In this document: in pieces, positions 46,009-53,356 of the stretch
Position numbering within the stretch: the first letter of the stretch is position 1
Layout of the letters: each line of letters begins with the position of its first letter
NCBI GenBank assembly: GCA_902787825.1
Contig: CADAHS010000013.1
Coordinates: 1 to 53,356 of the forward strand
Length of the DNA: 53,356 bases
Reading direction: 5' to 3'
Source of the DNA: an uncultured Ruminococcus sp.
GTDB lineage: Bacteria; Bacillota; Clostridia; Oscillospirales; Ruminococcaceae
Made by a program: the position numbers and the translations under genes
Notes under the pieces: model-generated
Seen by the model: the letters and a program-made list of their open reading frames with translations, nothing else
Told to the model about the DNA's origin: nothing
Database searches by the model: none

Positions 46009-47157
46009 ATGAAGAAAGGGGTATATGTTATGGTGTTCGTATTTTTTGCAGGGATCGTGTTCACACTTGCAGTGGGCGTGCTCAGCTGTCTTGACTGGTG
46101 GAAAAAGCACGTTGCATTATCTCAGGTGTTTTTCTGGGGGATAACAGTGATCTTGCTTGTAAATATGTTCTACACTGTGTTCAATATAAAAAGCATCACC
46201 ATCAAGCCGCTGAAAGAGGTAATGATATTTCTTTCGGCAATAACCTTTATCGTACTGATATATACATCGGTCATAATGCTGATAAAATACATACTCACAT
46301 TCATTCTCGGCGGATTTATGAAGCCGACAAATCCGTTTTTCAGATTTATCAGGGAAAAAAACATAACCCTGCCCGTGCTGCTTGGCATCACAACGATCAT
46401 CGGGATAATCGGCTATATCCATATGAATACCATCACAGTCAACGAGTATGAGATAAACGTCCCCAAAGCGTCAAAGAACAAAAGCATTACCGCCGCAGTC
46501 ATTGCGGATACACATATCGGCATCTCAGCCCACAAGGATACCATAGATACTATCATTGACAGGATAAATGAGATGGACCCCGATGTCGTTTTGCTGCTGG
46601 GCGACATCTTTGATGAGAATACCTCGACCGATGAGATGGAGTATTTCAGTGAAAAATTCAAGCAGGTCAGAAGCAGGTACGGCTCATACTTTGTCTACGG
46701 CAACCACGAGAATATGGCGGACGATGACGCTGCACGCTATCTTAAAGATGCAGGCATAAAACTGCTTGAGGACGACAAGGCGGTCATCGCAGGTGATATC
46801 ACTCTTGTGGGAATGCTGTCCGAATACGACTCGTCAGGCGATCCGGCAGATCGTATCATCAAGCAGAAAAAGGTCGATATGACAAAGCCGGTCATCGTCC
46901 TGAAACACGAGCCTCTTGGCATACAGCAGATCGCTGATGCAGGAGCAGATGTTTCAATGCATGGTCATACCCACGGCGAGCAGTTCCCGCTGACGTATCT
47001 GCCGTTTTCGTTTCTCAATGATATGATGTGCGGCACAAAGCAGTTCGGGGAAATGACTGCATTCACTACGCAGGGCGCAGGCGGCTGGGGCTTTCATTTC
47101 AAGCTGCCCGCATCATGTGAGGTCGCTAAGGTAACGATCAATTTTGGAGTTAAATAA
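46009..47157 (+). CDS. Membrane-anchored metallophosphoesterase, second paralog
   Basis: The 382-aa protein has four membrane helices in residues 1-150, then the calcineurin-like domain: ADTHIG (about 167), GDIFDE (about 198), GNHEN (about 231; Asp of the usual GNHD is Glu), HEPLG and GHTHGE (about 319). It has the same architecture as the gene at 19724. Its last eight codons and stop are part of a tandem duplication that continues downstream. Confidence 0.85.
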   Translation: MKKGVYVMVFVFFAGIVFTLAVGVLSCLDWWKKHVALSQVFFWGITVILLVNMFYTVFNIKSITIKPLKEVMIFLSAITFIVLIYTSVIMLIKYILTFILGGFMKPTNPFFRFIREKNITLPVLLGITTIIGIIGYIHMNTITVNEYEINVPKASKNKSITAAVIADTHIGISAHKDTIDTIIDRINEMDPDVVLLLGDIFDENTSTDEMEYFSEKFKQVRSRYGSYFVYGNHENMADDDAARYLKDAGIKLLEDDKAVIAGDITLVGMLSEYDSSGDPADRIIKQKKVDMTKPVIVLKHEPLGIQQIADAGADVSMHGHTHGEQFPLTYLPFSFLNDMMCGTKQFGEMTAFTTQGAGGWGFHFKLPASCEVAKVTINFGVK

Positions 47158-47466
47158 GCCCTGAGAGGTAAGATGTAAGAAATAAGAGGTAAGAATACTG
47201 ACGCAGCAGTCTGAGAAGCAAATAACACAAACTCGGTATCAATACTTCTTGTCTCTTGCTTCTGAAAAGCGAAGCACTCTTGCTTCCAGAGGCTGAATTG
47301 TAACGATCAATTTTGGAGTTAAATAAGCCCTGAGAGGTAATATGTAAGAAATAAGAGGTAAGAATACTGACGCAGCAGTCTGAGAAGCAAATAACACAAA
47401 CTCGGTATTAATACTTCTTGCCTCTTGCCTCTGAAAAGCGAAGCACTCTTGCTTCCAGAGGCTGAA
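47131..47466. repeat. Tandem duplication, two 169-bp units
   Basis: Unit 1 is 47131-47299 and unit 2 is 47300-47466, nearly identical. Each begins with GTAACGATCAATTTTGGAGT, the 3' end of the metallophosphoesterase gene, and contains a short palindromic element (GAGGTAAGA...CTTCTTG(T/C)CTCTTGC, CTGAAAAGCGAAGCACTC). The second unit carries a non-coding relic of the gene end. Confidence 0.93.
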
Positions 47467-47476
47467 AGGAGATAAT

Positions 47477-47947
47477 ATGGCACACATTGACAATCCGAGA
47501 GAGGAGTTTTCAAACAGCACAGGAATAGGTATTCCACTGTTTCTGATGCTGATGTTTTATATTGCAAATATCGCAATGGTCGTTTTTGCACTGCTTGCAT
47601 TCTTCAGCTTCAGAACAGATTATAAAAATCAGCAGGAGCTTATGTTCTCTGTGGTGAAAAACGAAAGCTCCCCTCTGTCAGAAGCGATAGTCCAAAAAGA
47701 CGGAACGTATGCTGTTGAATACGAAAAGCTCGGTGAGGAATATGAAAAATATTTCAACAAAGACGAGCTTGAAAAAATGAGGTCTGACGCAAAGCAGACA
47801 AAGCAGGAGTTTATGGTCACTGTGCTTGAGAATAAAGATGCATACTCTCCGATAAGAGCAAAGACCACCACCCTTGGGATCATCAGTGTCGGGTTGCTTG
47901 TGCTTTTGCTGTTCAGATCCCTGCGGCAGATAAGAGCAATGTACTGA
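47477..47947 (+). CDS. Hypothetical membrane protein
   Basis: The 156-aa protein starts at ATG 47477 after AAAGGAG. One helix is at about 17-42 and another at about 132-148, with an acidic helical region of about 90 aa between. No family recognised. It lies directly behind the tandem duplication and has a hairpin terminator at 48028. Confidence 0.75.
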   Translation: MAHIDNPREEFSNSTGIGIPLFLMLMFYIANIAMVVFALLAFFSFRTDYKNQQELMFSVVKNESSPLSEAIVQKDGTYAVEYEKLGEEYEKYFNKDELEKMRSDAKQTKQEFMVTVLENKDAYSPIRAKTTTLGIISVGLLVLLLFRSLRQIRAMY

Positions 47948-47990
47948 TAGAGGTAAGATGCAAGAGGTAAGAGGTAAGAAGTAAGAGGCA
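47944..47990. repeat. GAGGTAAGA-type repeats
   Basis: Four consecutive units of the type GAGGTAAGATGCAA, GAGGTAAGAGGTAAGAAGTAAGAGGC follow the stop codon. They belong to the short palindromic family but lack the second arm. Confidence 0.6.
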
Positions 47991-48027
47991 TATTCGGGAG
48001 AACCCTCTTTGTGAAAATAAATCATTT

Positions 48028-48059
48028 GCCGCATTCTCGGAGTTCGAGAGTGCGGCTTT
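48028..48059 (+). terminator. Hairpin terminator after the gene 47477-47947
   Basis: GCCGCATTCTCG pairs with CGAGAGTGCGGC over 12 bp (one G-U), loop GAGTT, then TTT. Flanking GGGAGAACCCTCTTTGTG and CCGGGAGAAAGAGAACGC resemble the edges of the mosaic hairpin elements. Confidence 0.65.
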
Positions 48060-48130
48060 AAAGTTTCCGGGAGAAAGAGAACGCTTTATGTGAAAAAAAG
48101 ATGAAATATTTGACTCGCAGTGCGCAAATC

Positions 48131-48159
48131 TTGACAATATATGCAGTTTTGTATATAAT
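48131..48159 (+). promoter_or_regulatory. Promoter of the DUF975 gene
   Basis: TTGACA, a 17-nt spacer and TATAAT (48154-48159), 61 nt before the ATG. Confidence 0.88.
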
Positions 48160-48219
48160 AACTATGTATGGTTTGATTATCAGGGGACGAACAATAACAC
48201 AGATAAATTGAGGGGTAAG

Positions 48220-49452
48220 ATGACTGATTTTGTTTTTAACAGGAAACAACTGAAGAAAAAAGCCCGCACTGCGTTGAAGCTGAACTACTTCGCCTGTATT
48301 GCGGTCTGCTTCATTATGGTCTTTCTTGCTGGGGAATACAGCACAACAGTCCAGGGCATCTCTATGTGGGATAAAACTCATGTGGCAAATCTCAAGTATA
48401 CGCCCCAGCAAAAAAAAGAGATCATCCAGGATATGGTCGATAACCGCCTTACGCCGGAACAGGCGAACGAGAAATGGGAGATCAACAATGTCGATGCAGT
48501 TAAGTCATGGCTGAAATCCTATGAGGAATTCGGTCTTGAAGGACTTGAATCAAAAGAGCTCACCTTTTTCGGAACGACCGGCGACGGTTCCAATATCAAT
48601 ACGATCCTTGAATCTTTCTCGATCACAAGATCCGCAAAGGAAAGGCTCGATGTGCTGACCAGCGACAGCTTCTTTGAAAAGCTTCCAGACCAGGCGATAC
48701 TTTATTTTGACGGGCTGACAAGGAGCAAATCGTATAAATTTACGTTTGTGGCTTCTATCGTTTCAGCGTTCAGAGAGGATAAATCCTTCTCCCAGACGTG
48801 GGATGTTTTTGCAAACTTCCTCGTTTCGCTTTTAAGAGCGGTGTTCATCACCAATCTTATGATAGTCTGCGAGTGCAGATTCTTTATGGAAAGCAGGACC
48901 TACCATAAGACCAAGGTCGGAAGAATGGGATTTTTGTTCAGAGAAAGAACACTGCACCCCATAAAGACAATGCTTATCAAGGATCTGTACCTCACACTGT
49001 GGACATTCACGATAGCAGGCTTTTTCATCAAGCAGTATTCGTATGCAATGGTGCCGTGTATCCTCGCAGAGAACCCGAATATGCCGACTAAAAAGGCAAT
49101 AACTCTTTCCCGGAAAATGATGGACGGCTATAAGTGGGAGCTTTTCAAGATAGACTGCACTATGTTCGGCTGGACATTGCTTTCAATGCTCACCGTCGGA
49201 CTTGTAGGCATCTTCTTTGCAAATCCGTACAGAGCGACCATTCATTCTGAGGCGTATATCGTCCTCAGACGCAAAGCCAAGCTTGAGGGTATGCAGTATG
49301 CCGATGAGCTTAACGACAGGTTCATTGATCTTGACCTTCTTGAGCAGGAGATCGACCAGCAGGACGGGCAGAAGATGTTCAGCATCAGAATACCCGATAA
49401 TGCTGACGAAAAGTACGATCATGATGAAATAGCAAAGGAGGTAACGGTGTGA
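48220..49452 (+). CDS. DUF975 family membrane protein
   Basis: The 410-aa protein starts at ATG 48220 after AGGGG. One membrane helix at about 25-45, a soluble region of about 130 aa rich in charged residues (an insertion relative to short DUF975 proteins), then four helices from about 180. The signature YSYAMVPCILAENPNMPTKK, SRKMMDGYKWELFKID and FANPYRATIHSEAY is diagnostic. Function unknown. It overlaps the next gene by 4 nt. Confidence 0.85.
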   Translation: MTDFVFNRKQLKKKARTALKLNYFACIAVCFIMVFLAGEYSTTVQGISMWDKTHVANLKYTPQQKKEIIQDMVDNRLTPEQANEKWEINNVDAVKSWLKSYEEFGLEGLESKELTFFGTTGDGSNINTILESFSITRSAKERLDVLTSDSFFEKLPDQAILYFDGLTRSKSYKFTFVASIVSAFREDKSFSQTWDVFANFLVSLLRAVFITNLMIVCECRFFMESRTYHKTKVGRMGFLFRERTLHPIKTMLIKDLYLTLWTFTIAGFFIKQYSYAMVPCILAENPNMPTKKAITLSRKMMDGYKWELFKIDCTMFGWTLLSMLTVGLVGIFFANPYRATIHSEAYIVLRRKAKLEGMQYADELNDRFIDLDLLEQEIDQQDGQKMFSIRIPDNADEKYDHDEIAKEVTV

Positions 49453-50156
49453 CTGAAAAAGTTTACAGCATCGAAGATCTCCGGGAGCTGGGCGAGTACC
49501 CCGGAGTTGCCTACGAGCAGAAATATCATTTCAGCAGATTTACAAACAAGGTCGTCAAGCACCGTGACTATCACCGCACATATACGCTGATAGGCTATAT
49601 CCTGCTGTTCTTTTCATTTTCCATCGGCGGTTGGATATGGGAGGTCGGGATCCACGTCATTGAGGACGGCGTATTCATAAACCGAGGCACGATGCACGGA
49701 CCGTGGCTGCCTATCTATGGTTTCGGCGGTACGGTTGCATTGCTCGTTTTCAGAAAACACGTCGATAACCAGGTCGGCGTATTTGTCGGCTCTGTCGCAA
49801 TGTGTGCGACCGCAGAGTATATCACAAGTGTATTGATCGAAAAGATCCAGCATCTTAAATACTGGGACTATAACGGCTATTTTCTCAACATCAACGGCAG
49901 AATATGCTTTGAGGGTATCGTCGTGTTCGGCTTTGCCTGCATTTTCGTGATCTATATTCTGTCACCGTTTCTGGATACGATATATAAAAAAGTGTCCAAA
50001 AAGCTCCTTGTGATCGCAGCGATAGTCCTGTGCGTATCTTTCGCAGTGGATTTCGTATATTCGCTCAATGTCCCAAACCAGGGCAAGGGTATCACTGATT
50101 ACAGCGTAAGCATAGTCCAACCAACTGAACCCACAACGATCAGGATAGCGAAGTAG
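49449..50156 (+). CDS. CmpB-type putative ABC transporter permease (PF06541)
   Basis: The 235-aa protein starts at GTG 49449 within the previous stop (GTGA), so it is translationally coupled. About five membrane helices; the family motif GWIWEV and FINRGTMHGPWLPIYGFGG near residues 60-95 are clear. Despite the name no transport partner is near. Its pairing with DUF975 suggests a joint envelope function, which is inference. Confidence 0.85.
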   Translation: MTEKVYSIEDLRELGEYPGVAYEQKYHFSRFTNKVVKHRDYHRTYTLIGYILLFFSFSIGGWIWEVGIHVIEDGVFINRGTMHGPWLPIYGFGGTVALLVFRKHVDNQVGVFVGSVAMCATAEYITSVLIEKIQHLKYWDYNGYFLNINGRICFEGIVVFGFACIFVIYILSPFLDTIYKKVSKKLLVIAAIVLCVSFAVDFVYSLNVPNQGKGITDYSVSIVQPTEPTTIRIAK

Positions 50157-50222
50157 CCTCAAATGCTAAAGTTAGTTCCGATCTATATATCAATCATGAT
50201 CTAATGCCGTGTATTCGGTAAA

Positions 50223-50388
50223 TTGTTGGGGGTTCTCGTTTGAAAGTATCTTTTTCAGATCTCACTATGAGCCTTAGTCAGAAACGGCGTTATGGAGAAA
50301 TTCTCCATAACGCCGTTTTCCATTAAAAGTTTTATGGGTGGGGATTGGGGAGATACCATTTTTCAAAAGAGTCCTTCCCAACAATTAC
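50223..50388 (+). repeat. Mosaic hairpin element, copy d
   Basis: It starts TTGTTGGGGG and ends TCCTTCCCAACAA, so the ends are inverted. The core palindrome near 50282-50299/50300-50317 is GGCGTTATGGAGAA/TTCTCCATAACGCC. It lies between convergent genes and probably terminates both. Its last bases overlap the upp stop codon region. Confidence 0.7.
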
Positions 50389-51014
50389 TCAGTGCCGAAG
50401 ATACGGTCGCCGGCATCACCAAGTCCCGGGACGATATAAGCATTTTCGTTGAGCTTTTCATCAAGACAGCCAACATATATCTTAATATCCGGGTGTGCGT
50501 TCCGAAGACGTTCAAGGCCCTCCGGTGCAGCGATGATACACATAAACTTGATATTCTTGCAGCCCTTAGCTTTAAGAATATCTATCGCATTGACAGCAGA
50601 GCCGCCCGTGGCGAGCATCGGATCCACAACGATAACTATACGCTTGTCGATCTTATCGGGGAGCTTGCAGAAATACTCGCGAGGCTCGTGAGTCTGTTCA
50701 TCACGGCAAAGTCCGATGTGACCGACCTTTGCCGATGGACACATATTCAGTACCCCGTCCACCATTCCAAGTCCTGCACGAAGTATCGGTATCACGGCAA
50801 GCTTTTTGCCTGTGAGCATTGGCTGCATCGTCTCAGTGATCGGAGTCCTGACCTTGACAAGCTCGGTGGGAATATCTCTGAGAGCCTCGTAGCACATAAG
50901 GTTGGCTATCTCGCTGACCAGTATGCGGAAATCCTTCGTGCCTGTGCTTTCGTCACGAAGCAGGGTTATCTTGTGTCTTACAAGCGGATGATCCATAATA
51001 ATCGTGTTGTTCAT
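50385..51014 (-). CDS. upp: Uracil phosphoribosyltransferase
   Basis: The 209-aa salvage enzyme makes UMP from uracil and PRPP. Start ATG 51014 follows GGAGGTG; an upstream in-frame ATG at 51077 overlaps the promoter. The PRPP loop [12 protein letters not shown] (about 128-139) and the end [17 protein letters not shown] are intact. It has its own promoter and is transcribed away from asnS. Confidence 0.97.
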   Translation of the reverse strand: MNNTIIMDHPLVRHKITLLRDESTGTKDFRILVSEIANLMCYEALRDIPTELVKVRTPITETMQPMLTGKKLAVIPILRAGLGMVDGVLNMCPSAKVGHIGLCRDEQTHEPREYFCKLPDKIDKRIVIVVDPMLATGGSAVNAIDILKAKGCKNIKFMCIIAAPEGLERLRNAHPDIKIYVGCLDEKLNENAYIVPGLGDAGDRIFGTE

Positions 51015-51048
51015 TTTTACACCTCCGATAGTTTTGTTTTCAAGATAT

Positions 51049-51077
51049 AGTATATCATATTTTTCCTGCATTTTCAA
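51049..51077 (-). promoter_or_regulatory. Promoter of upp
   Basis: On the minus strand: TTGAAA (51077-51072), a 17-nt spacer, TATACT (51054-51049), 35 nt before the ATG. Confidence 0.8.
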
Positions 51078-51183
51078 TAACGATATTCCAAAAAAATAAT
51101 ATGAAAGTCAGTGCGAAATTCCCCCGCAAAAAGATTTTGTGCAGTGTGCTGCTGTGAATTTTGGGAAAATGCGGATAAAAGCC

Positions 51184-51212
51184 TTGACATTTTTTTTTTG
51201 AAGTGATATAAT
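51184..51212 (+). promoter_or_regulatory. Promoter of the asnS T-box leader
   Basis: TTGACA (51184-51189), a 17-nt spacer including ten Ts, TATAAT (51207-51212). Confidence 0.92.
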
Positions 51213-51217
51213 GTGCA

Positions 51218-51472
51218 CATGATAAATGCCATGACAAAGAGAAGTAGCATGAGAATTCGTTCAAAGTGAGTGCGGGAGAGTGAGAACCGCATAACAGAGC
51301 TTGTGTGAATAACACTTTCGAGCAGCGAACCCAAAGCCGCAGCAAGTAGGGGAGACGTCGGGCGTGCGTTAAACGCCGAGAGTGACCGCAGATCTTTGCG
51401 GTAATTCAGGTGGTACCACGGGTATATTTTTGTATACATTCCCGTCCTGTTGAAAAGCAGGACGGGTTTTTT
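51218..51472 (+). promoter_or_regulatory. T-box riboswitch, Asn specifier, upstream of asnS
   Basis: Stem I: AGAAGTA (near 51240) faces GAATAACA, giving the loop-E motif and specifier AAC (51311-51313) for asparagine. The helix above pairs GCATGAG with CTTGTGT, the one below AAAG with CTTT. The T-box AGGTGGTACCACGG is at 51408-51421. Terminator CCCGTCCTG/CAGGACGGG (51441-51466) has six Ts. Uncharged tRNA-Asn should switch on asnS. Confidence 0.95.
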
Positions 51473-51477
51473 AGTTG

Positions 51478-51570
51478 AAAGTGATAAGATGTAAGAGGCA
51501 AGAAGCCCTGCTGCCAAACCTCTTGCTTCTGCTTATCCTGCATCTGAAAGAGGTAAGCAGGCTTTAACAG
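51478..51570. repeat. Short palindromic repeat element in the asnS leader
   Basis: GATAAGATGTAAGAGGCAAGAAG pairs in part with CCTCTTGCTTCTGCTTATC. It lies between the T-box terminator and the asnS ribosome-binding site, the same position as the element before ilvA. Confidence 0.65.
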
Positions 51571-51612
51571 AAAAAACGAACTTTATTATTAAATCATACG
51601 GAGGTAAGGACT

Positions 51613-52983
51613 ATGAAGCATATAGACATCAAGGAAGTTTTTGCGGATAAGTCGCTGTTGAATACGACTGTCACAGTCTGCGGTTGGGTAAGAACTGCAC
51701 GAAATTCAAAAAATGTGGCTTTTATCGAGCTGAATGACGGCACAAGTCTGAAACATATCCAGATAGTCGTGGACAAGGAGTCGGACATCAACTTTGAGGA
51801 CGCACTCAAACTGGGAAGCTCCCTGAAGGTCGAGGGAGAGGTCGTTGAGGGAAGAAACTCTGTACCCGAGATAAACGCCAAGTCCATCACTGTCATAGGC
51901 ACCTGCCCTGCTGAGTACCCACTGCAAAAGAAAAGGCATACCCTTGAATTTCTCAGAACTATGCCTCACCTGCGTGGAAGGACTAATACCTTCAATGCCG
52001 TTATGAGAGTACGTTCGGTGCTTGCACAGGCAATACACAATTATTTCAGGGACAGAAACTTTGTTTATGTGAACACACCGCTTATCACCGGAAGCGACTG
52101 CGAGGGAGCAGGCGAGATGTTCCAGGTAACAACGATAGGATATTCCACCGAGTATAAGAATGAGGCTGAATACTACGAGAACGACTTTTTCGGAAAGAAA
52201 GCAGGACTTAGCGTTTCAGGACAGCTCGAAGGCGAAATGGCTGCAATGGCAATGGGTAAGATATATACCTTCGGACCAAGCTTCCGTGCGGAGAACAGCA
52301 ATACACCAAAGCACCTTGCAGAGTTCTGGCACGTTGAGCCGGAGATCGCATTTGCAGAGCTTCCCGAGGTCATAGAAACTGCTGAGGATATGATAAAGCA
52401 CGTTATCAGAACTTTGCTTGATACCTGTCCGGACGAGATGAAGTTTTTTGACGAGCATTTTGAAAAGGGACTTATCAGCAGACTGGAGGAGCTTATCAGC
52501 CACGAGTTCGGCGTAGTTAGCTATACCGAGGCGATCAAGCTTCTGAAGGAATCGGGTGAAAAGTTCGTTTACCCCGTTGAGTGGGGCTGCGACCTTCAGA
52601 CCGAGCACGAAAGATACATCTCCGAGAAGGTATTCAAAAAGGCAGTGTTCGTTACCGACTACCCCAAGGAGATAAAGTCGTTCTATATGAAACAGAATCC
52701 CGACGGCAAGACCGTTGCAGCAGTTGACCTGCTCGTGCCGGGCGTTGGTGAGATAATCGGCGGCAGCGAGAGAGAAGCTGACTATGACAAGCTTATCGCC
52801 ACAATGAAAGAGCGAGGAATGAATATAGACCTCTACTCGGATTATCTGGAGCTGAGAAAGTTCGGCTCTGTTCCTCACGGCGGATTTGGCCTTGGCTTTG
52901 AAAGACTTATAATGTATGTAACAGGTATGCAGAATATCAGAGATGTTATCCTCTTCCCAAGAACCGTAGGCTCTATAAGATAA
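51613..52983 (+). CDS. asnS: Asparaginyl-tRNA synthetase
   Basis: The 456-aa class IIb synthetase has an N-terminal OB-fold anticodon domain (about 15-100, VCGWVRTARNSKNVAFIELNDG) and a catalytic domain with motif 2 (GPSFRAENSNTPKHLAEFWHVEPE) and motif 3 (GFGLGFERLIMYVTG). The AsnRS-specific features and the AAC T-box agree. SD GGAGG. Confidence 0.97.
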   Translation: MKHIDIKEVFADKSLLNTTVTVCGWVRTARNSKNVAFIELNDGTSLKHIQIVVDKESDINFEDALKLGSSLKVEGEVVEGRNSVPEINAKSITVIGTCPAEYPLQKKRHTLEFLRTMPHLRGRTNTFNAVMRVRSVLAQAIHNYFRDRNFVYVNTPLITGSDCEGAGEMFQVTTIGYSTEYKNEAEYYENDFFGKKAGLSVSGQLEGEMAAMAMGKIYTFGPSFRAENSNTPKHLAEFWHVEPEIAFAELPEVIETAEDMIKHVIRTLLDTCPDEMKFFDEHFEKGLISRLEELISHEFGVVSYTEAIKLLKESGEKFVYPVEWGCDLQTEHERYISEKVFKKAVFVTDYPKEIKSFYMKQNPDGKTVAAVDLLVPGVGEIIGGSEREADYDKLIATMKERGMNIDLYSDYLELRKFGSVPHGGFGLGFERLIMYVTGMQNIRDVILFPRTVGSIR

Positions 52984-52988
52984 ATCAG

Positions 52989-53070
52989 AATTTAGCCGCC
53001 GCTGCGGCGCGCAATGCCCTCGCCCACAATTTTGGGAGAACTGTTGCTTTGCCTGGCTCGGGGCTAAATT
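52989..53070 (+). terminator. Long imperfect hairpin after asnS
   Basis: The outer arms AATTTAGCC (52989-52997) and GGCTAAATT (53062-53070) enclose CGCCG/CGGCG and a further loop, followed by TCTTTGG. A terminator is likely but of irregular form. Confidence 0.45.
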
Positions 53071-53087
53071 TCTTTGGAGTTATAAAT

Positions 53088-53323
53088 TTAAACTATTACT
53101 ATCAAATTAATAGTTTTGCACCCGAAGGGGTTAGGGGGCGACCGGAAAGCCCCCCTAAAGAGGCTATATTAAATAAGCTCAGGTTCAACGCTCGAACGTC
53201 AAGCCATAATGGCTTGAGGAAAAAGAGTTCTACACAGGGCAAGGGGCAGCCCTCTCGTGCAGGGCATGCCCCTCTTTCAAAACAGTCCACAGGACTGTTT
53301 TGAAATTCACCCTATGCTGAGCG
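53088..53323 (-). repeat. Intergenic repeat, copy B (inverted partner of 80-314)
   Basis: Read on the minus strand it matches 80-314 almost base for base. Its hairpin at 53279-53301 is CAAAACAGTCC-ACA-GGACTGTTTTG on the plus strand. The two changes from copy A within the stem are compensated in the other arm. Confidence 0.82.
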
Positions 53324-53356
53324 TTTGACGTTCGGGGTGTTCCGCTGACTGCGGTC

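Noticed and set aside
47163-47466. CRISPR array
   Set aside because: There are only two units, each 169 bp and without spacers; this is a tandem duplication.
50292-51050. 252-aa plus-strand ORF
   Set aside because: It is antisense to upp and begins inside a hairpin element; no ribosome-binding site.

Overview
The window comes from a low-to-mid G+C Firmicute of the class Clostridia, most likely a Ruminococcus-like member of the Oscillospiraceae/Ruminococcaceae. This is inferred from the S10-spc-alpha gene order with a KOW-domain gene between map and infA, T-box leaders, strong Shine-Dalgarno (SD) sequences, sigma-A promoters with 17-bp spacers, a zinc-type S14, GH25 plus cell-wall-binding-2 proteins, and DUF975 and CmpB membrane families. 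It is chromosomal. I see no tRNA, rRNA, CRISPR array, phage gene or transposase.

Layout. Positions 1-2700 hold an intergenic repeat and a minus-strand cluster of two zinc-ribbon membrane proteins and a lipoprotein. Positions 2941-19553 are the ribosomal superoperon, rpsJ to rplQ with secY, adk, map, infA and rpoA. It is preceded by a promoter and about 580 nt of structured leader, and a second structured non-coding block sits between rplW and rplB. Positions 19.7-23.7 kb are a three-gene unit: membrane metallophosphoesterase, membrane protein with a degenerate GGDEF domain, and an orphan solute-binding lipoprotein. Positions 23.7-25.9 kb are an Ile-type T-box controlling threonine deaminase and RidA. 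Positions 26.2-30.4 kb (minus strand) are a two-gene 2-hydroxyacyl-CoA-dehydratase-like activase system. Positions 30.6-36.3 kb carry a repeat-containing lipoprotein, fhs, a DUF3810 metallopeptidase-like protein, tsaE, tsaB and rpiB. Positions 36.7-38.0 kb (minus) are a small membrane protein and an alpha/beta hydrolase. Positions 38.4-42.1 kb are a GH25 lysozyme with wall-binding repeats and metF. Positions 42.7-50.2 kb are an amino-acid-binding lipoprotein, a TfoX_N-TIGR04076 fusion, an RlmI-type methyltransferase, a second metallophosphoesterase and three membrane proteins. Positions 50.4-53.0 kb are upp (minus) and asnS under an Asn T-box.

How the genes work together. Most known genes serve translation and core metabolism: ribosome assembly, the t6A tRNA modification partners TsaE and TsaB, aminoacylation-sensed Ile and Asn supply, and one-carbon metabolism (fhs, metF). 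RidA removes the reactive imine or enamine that IlvA releases, so their shared T-box is biochemically coherent.

The least explained material is non-coding: the rpsJ leader, the rplW-rplB element that shares a 12-nt motif with it, a family of mosaic hairpin elements whose flanks are conserved while the hairpin arms are not, a second short palindromic family placed in both T-box leaders, inverted 235-bp repeats at the two ends of the window with compensatory changes in a hairpin, and two genes whose ribosome-binding site is separated from the start codon by a perfect hairpin.
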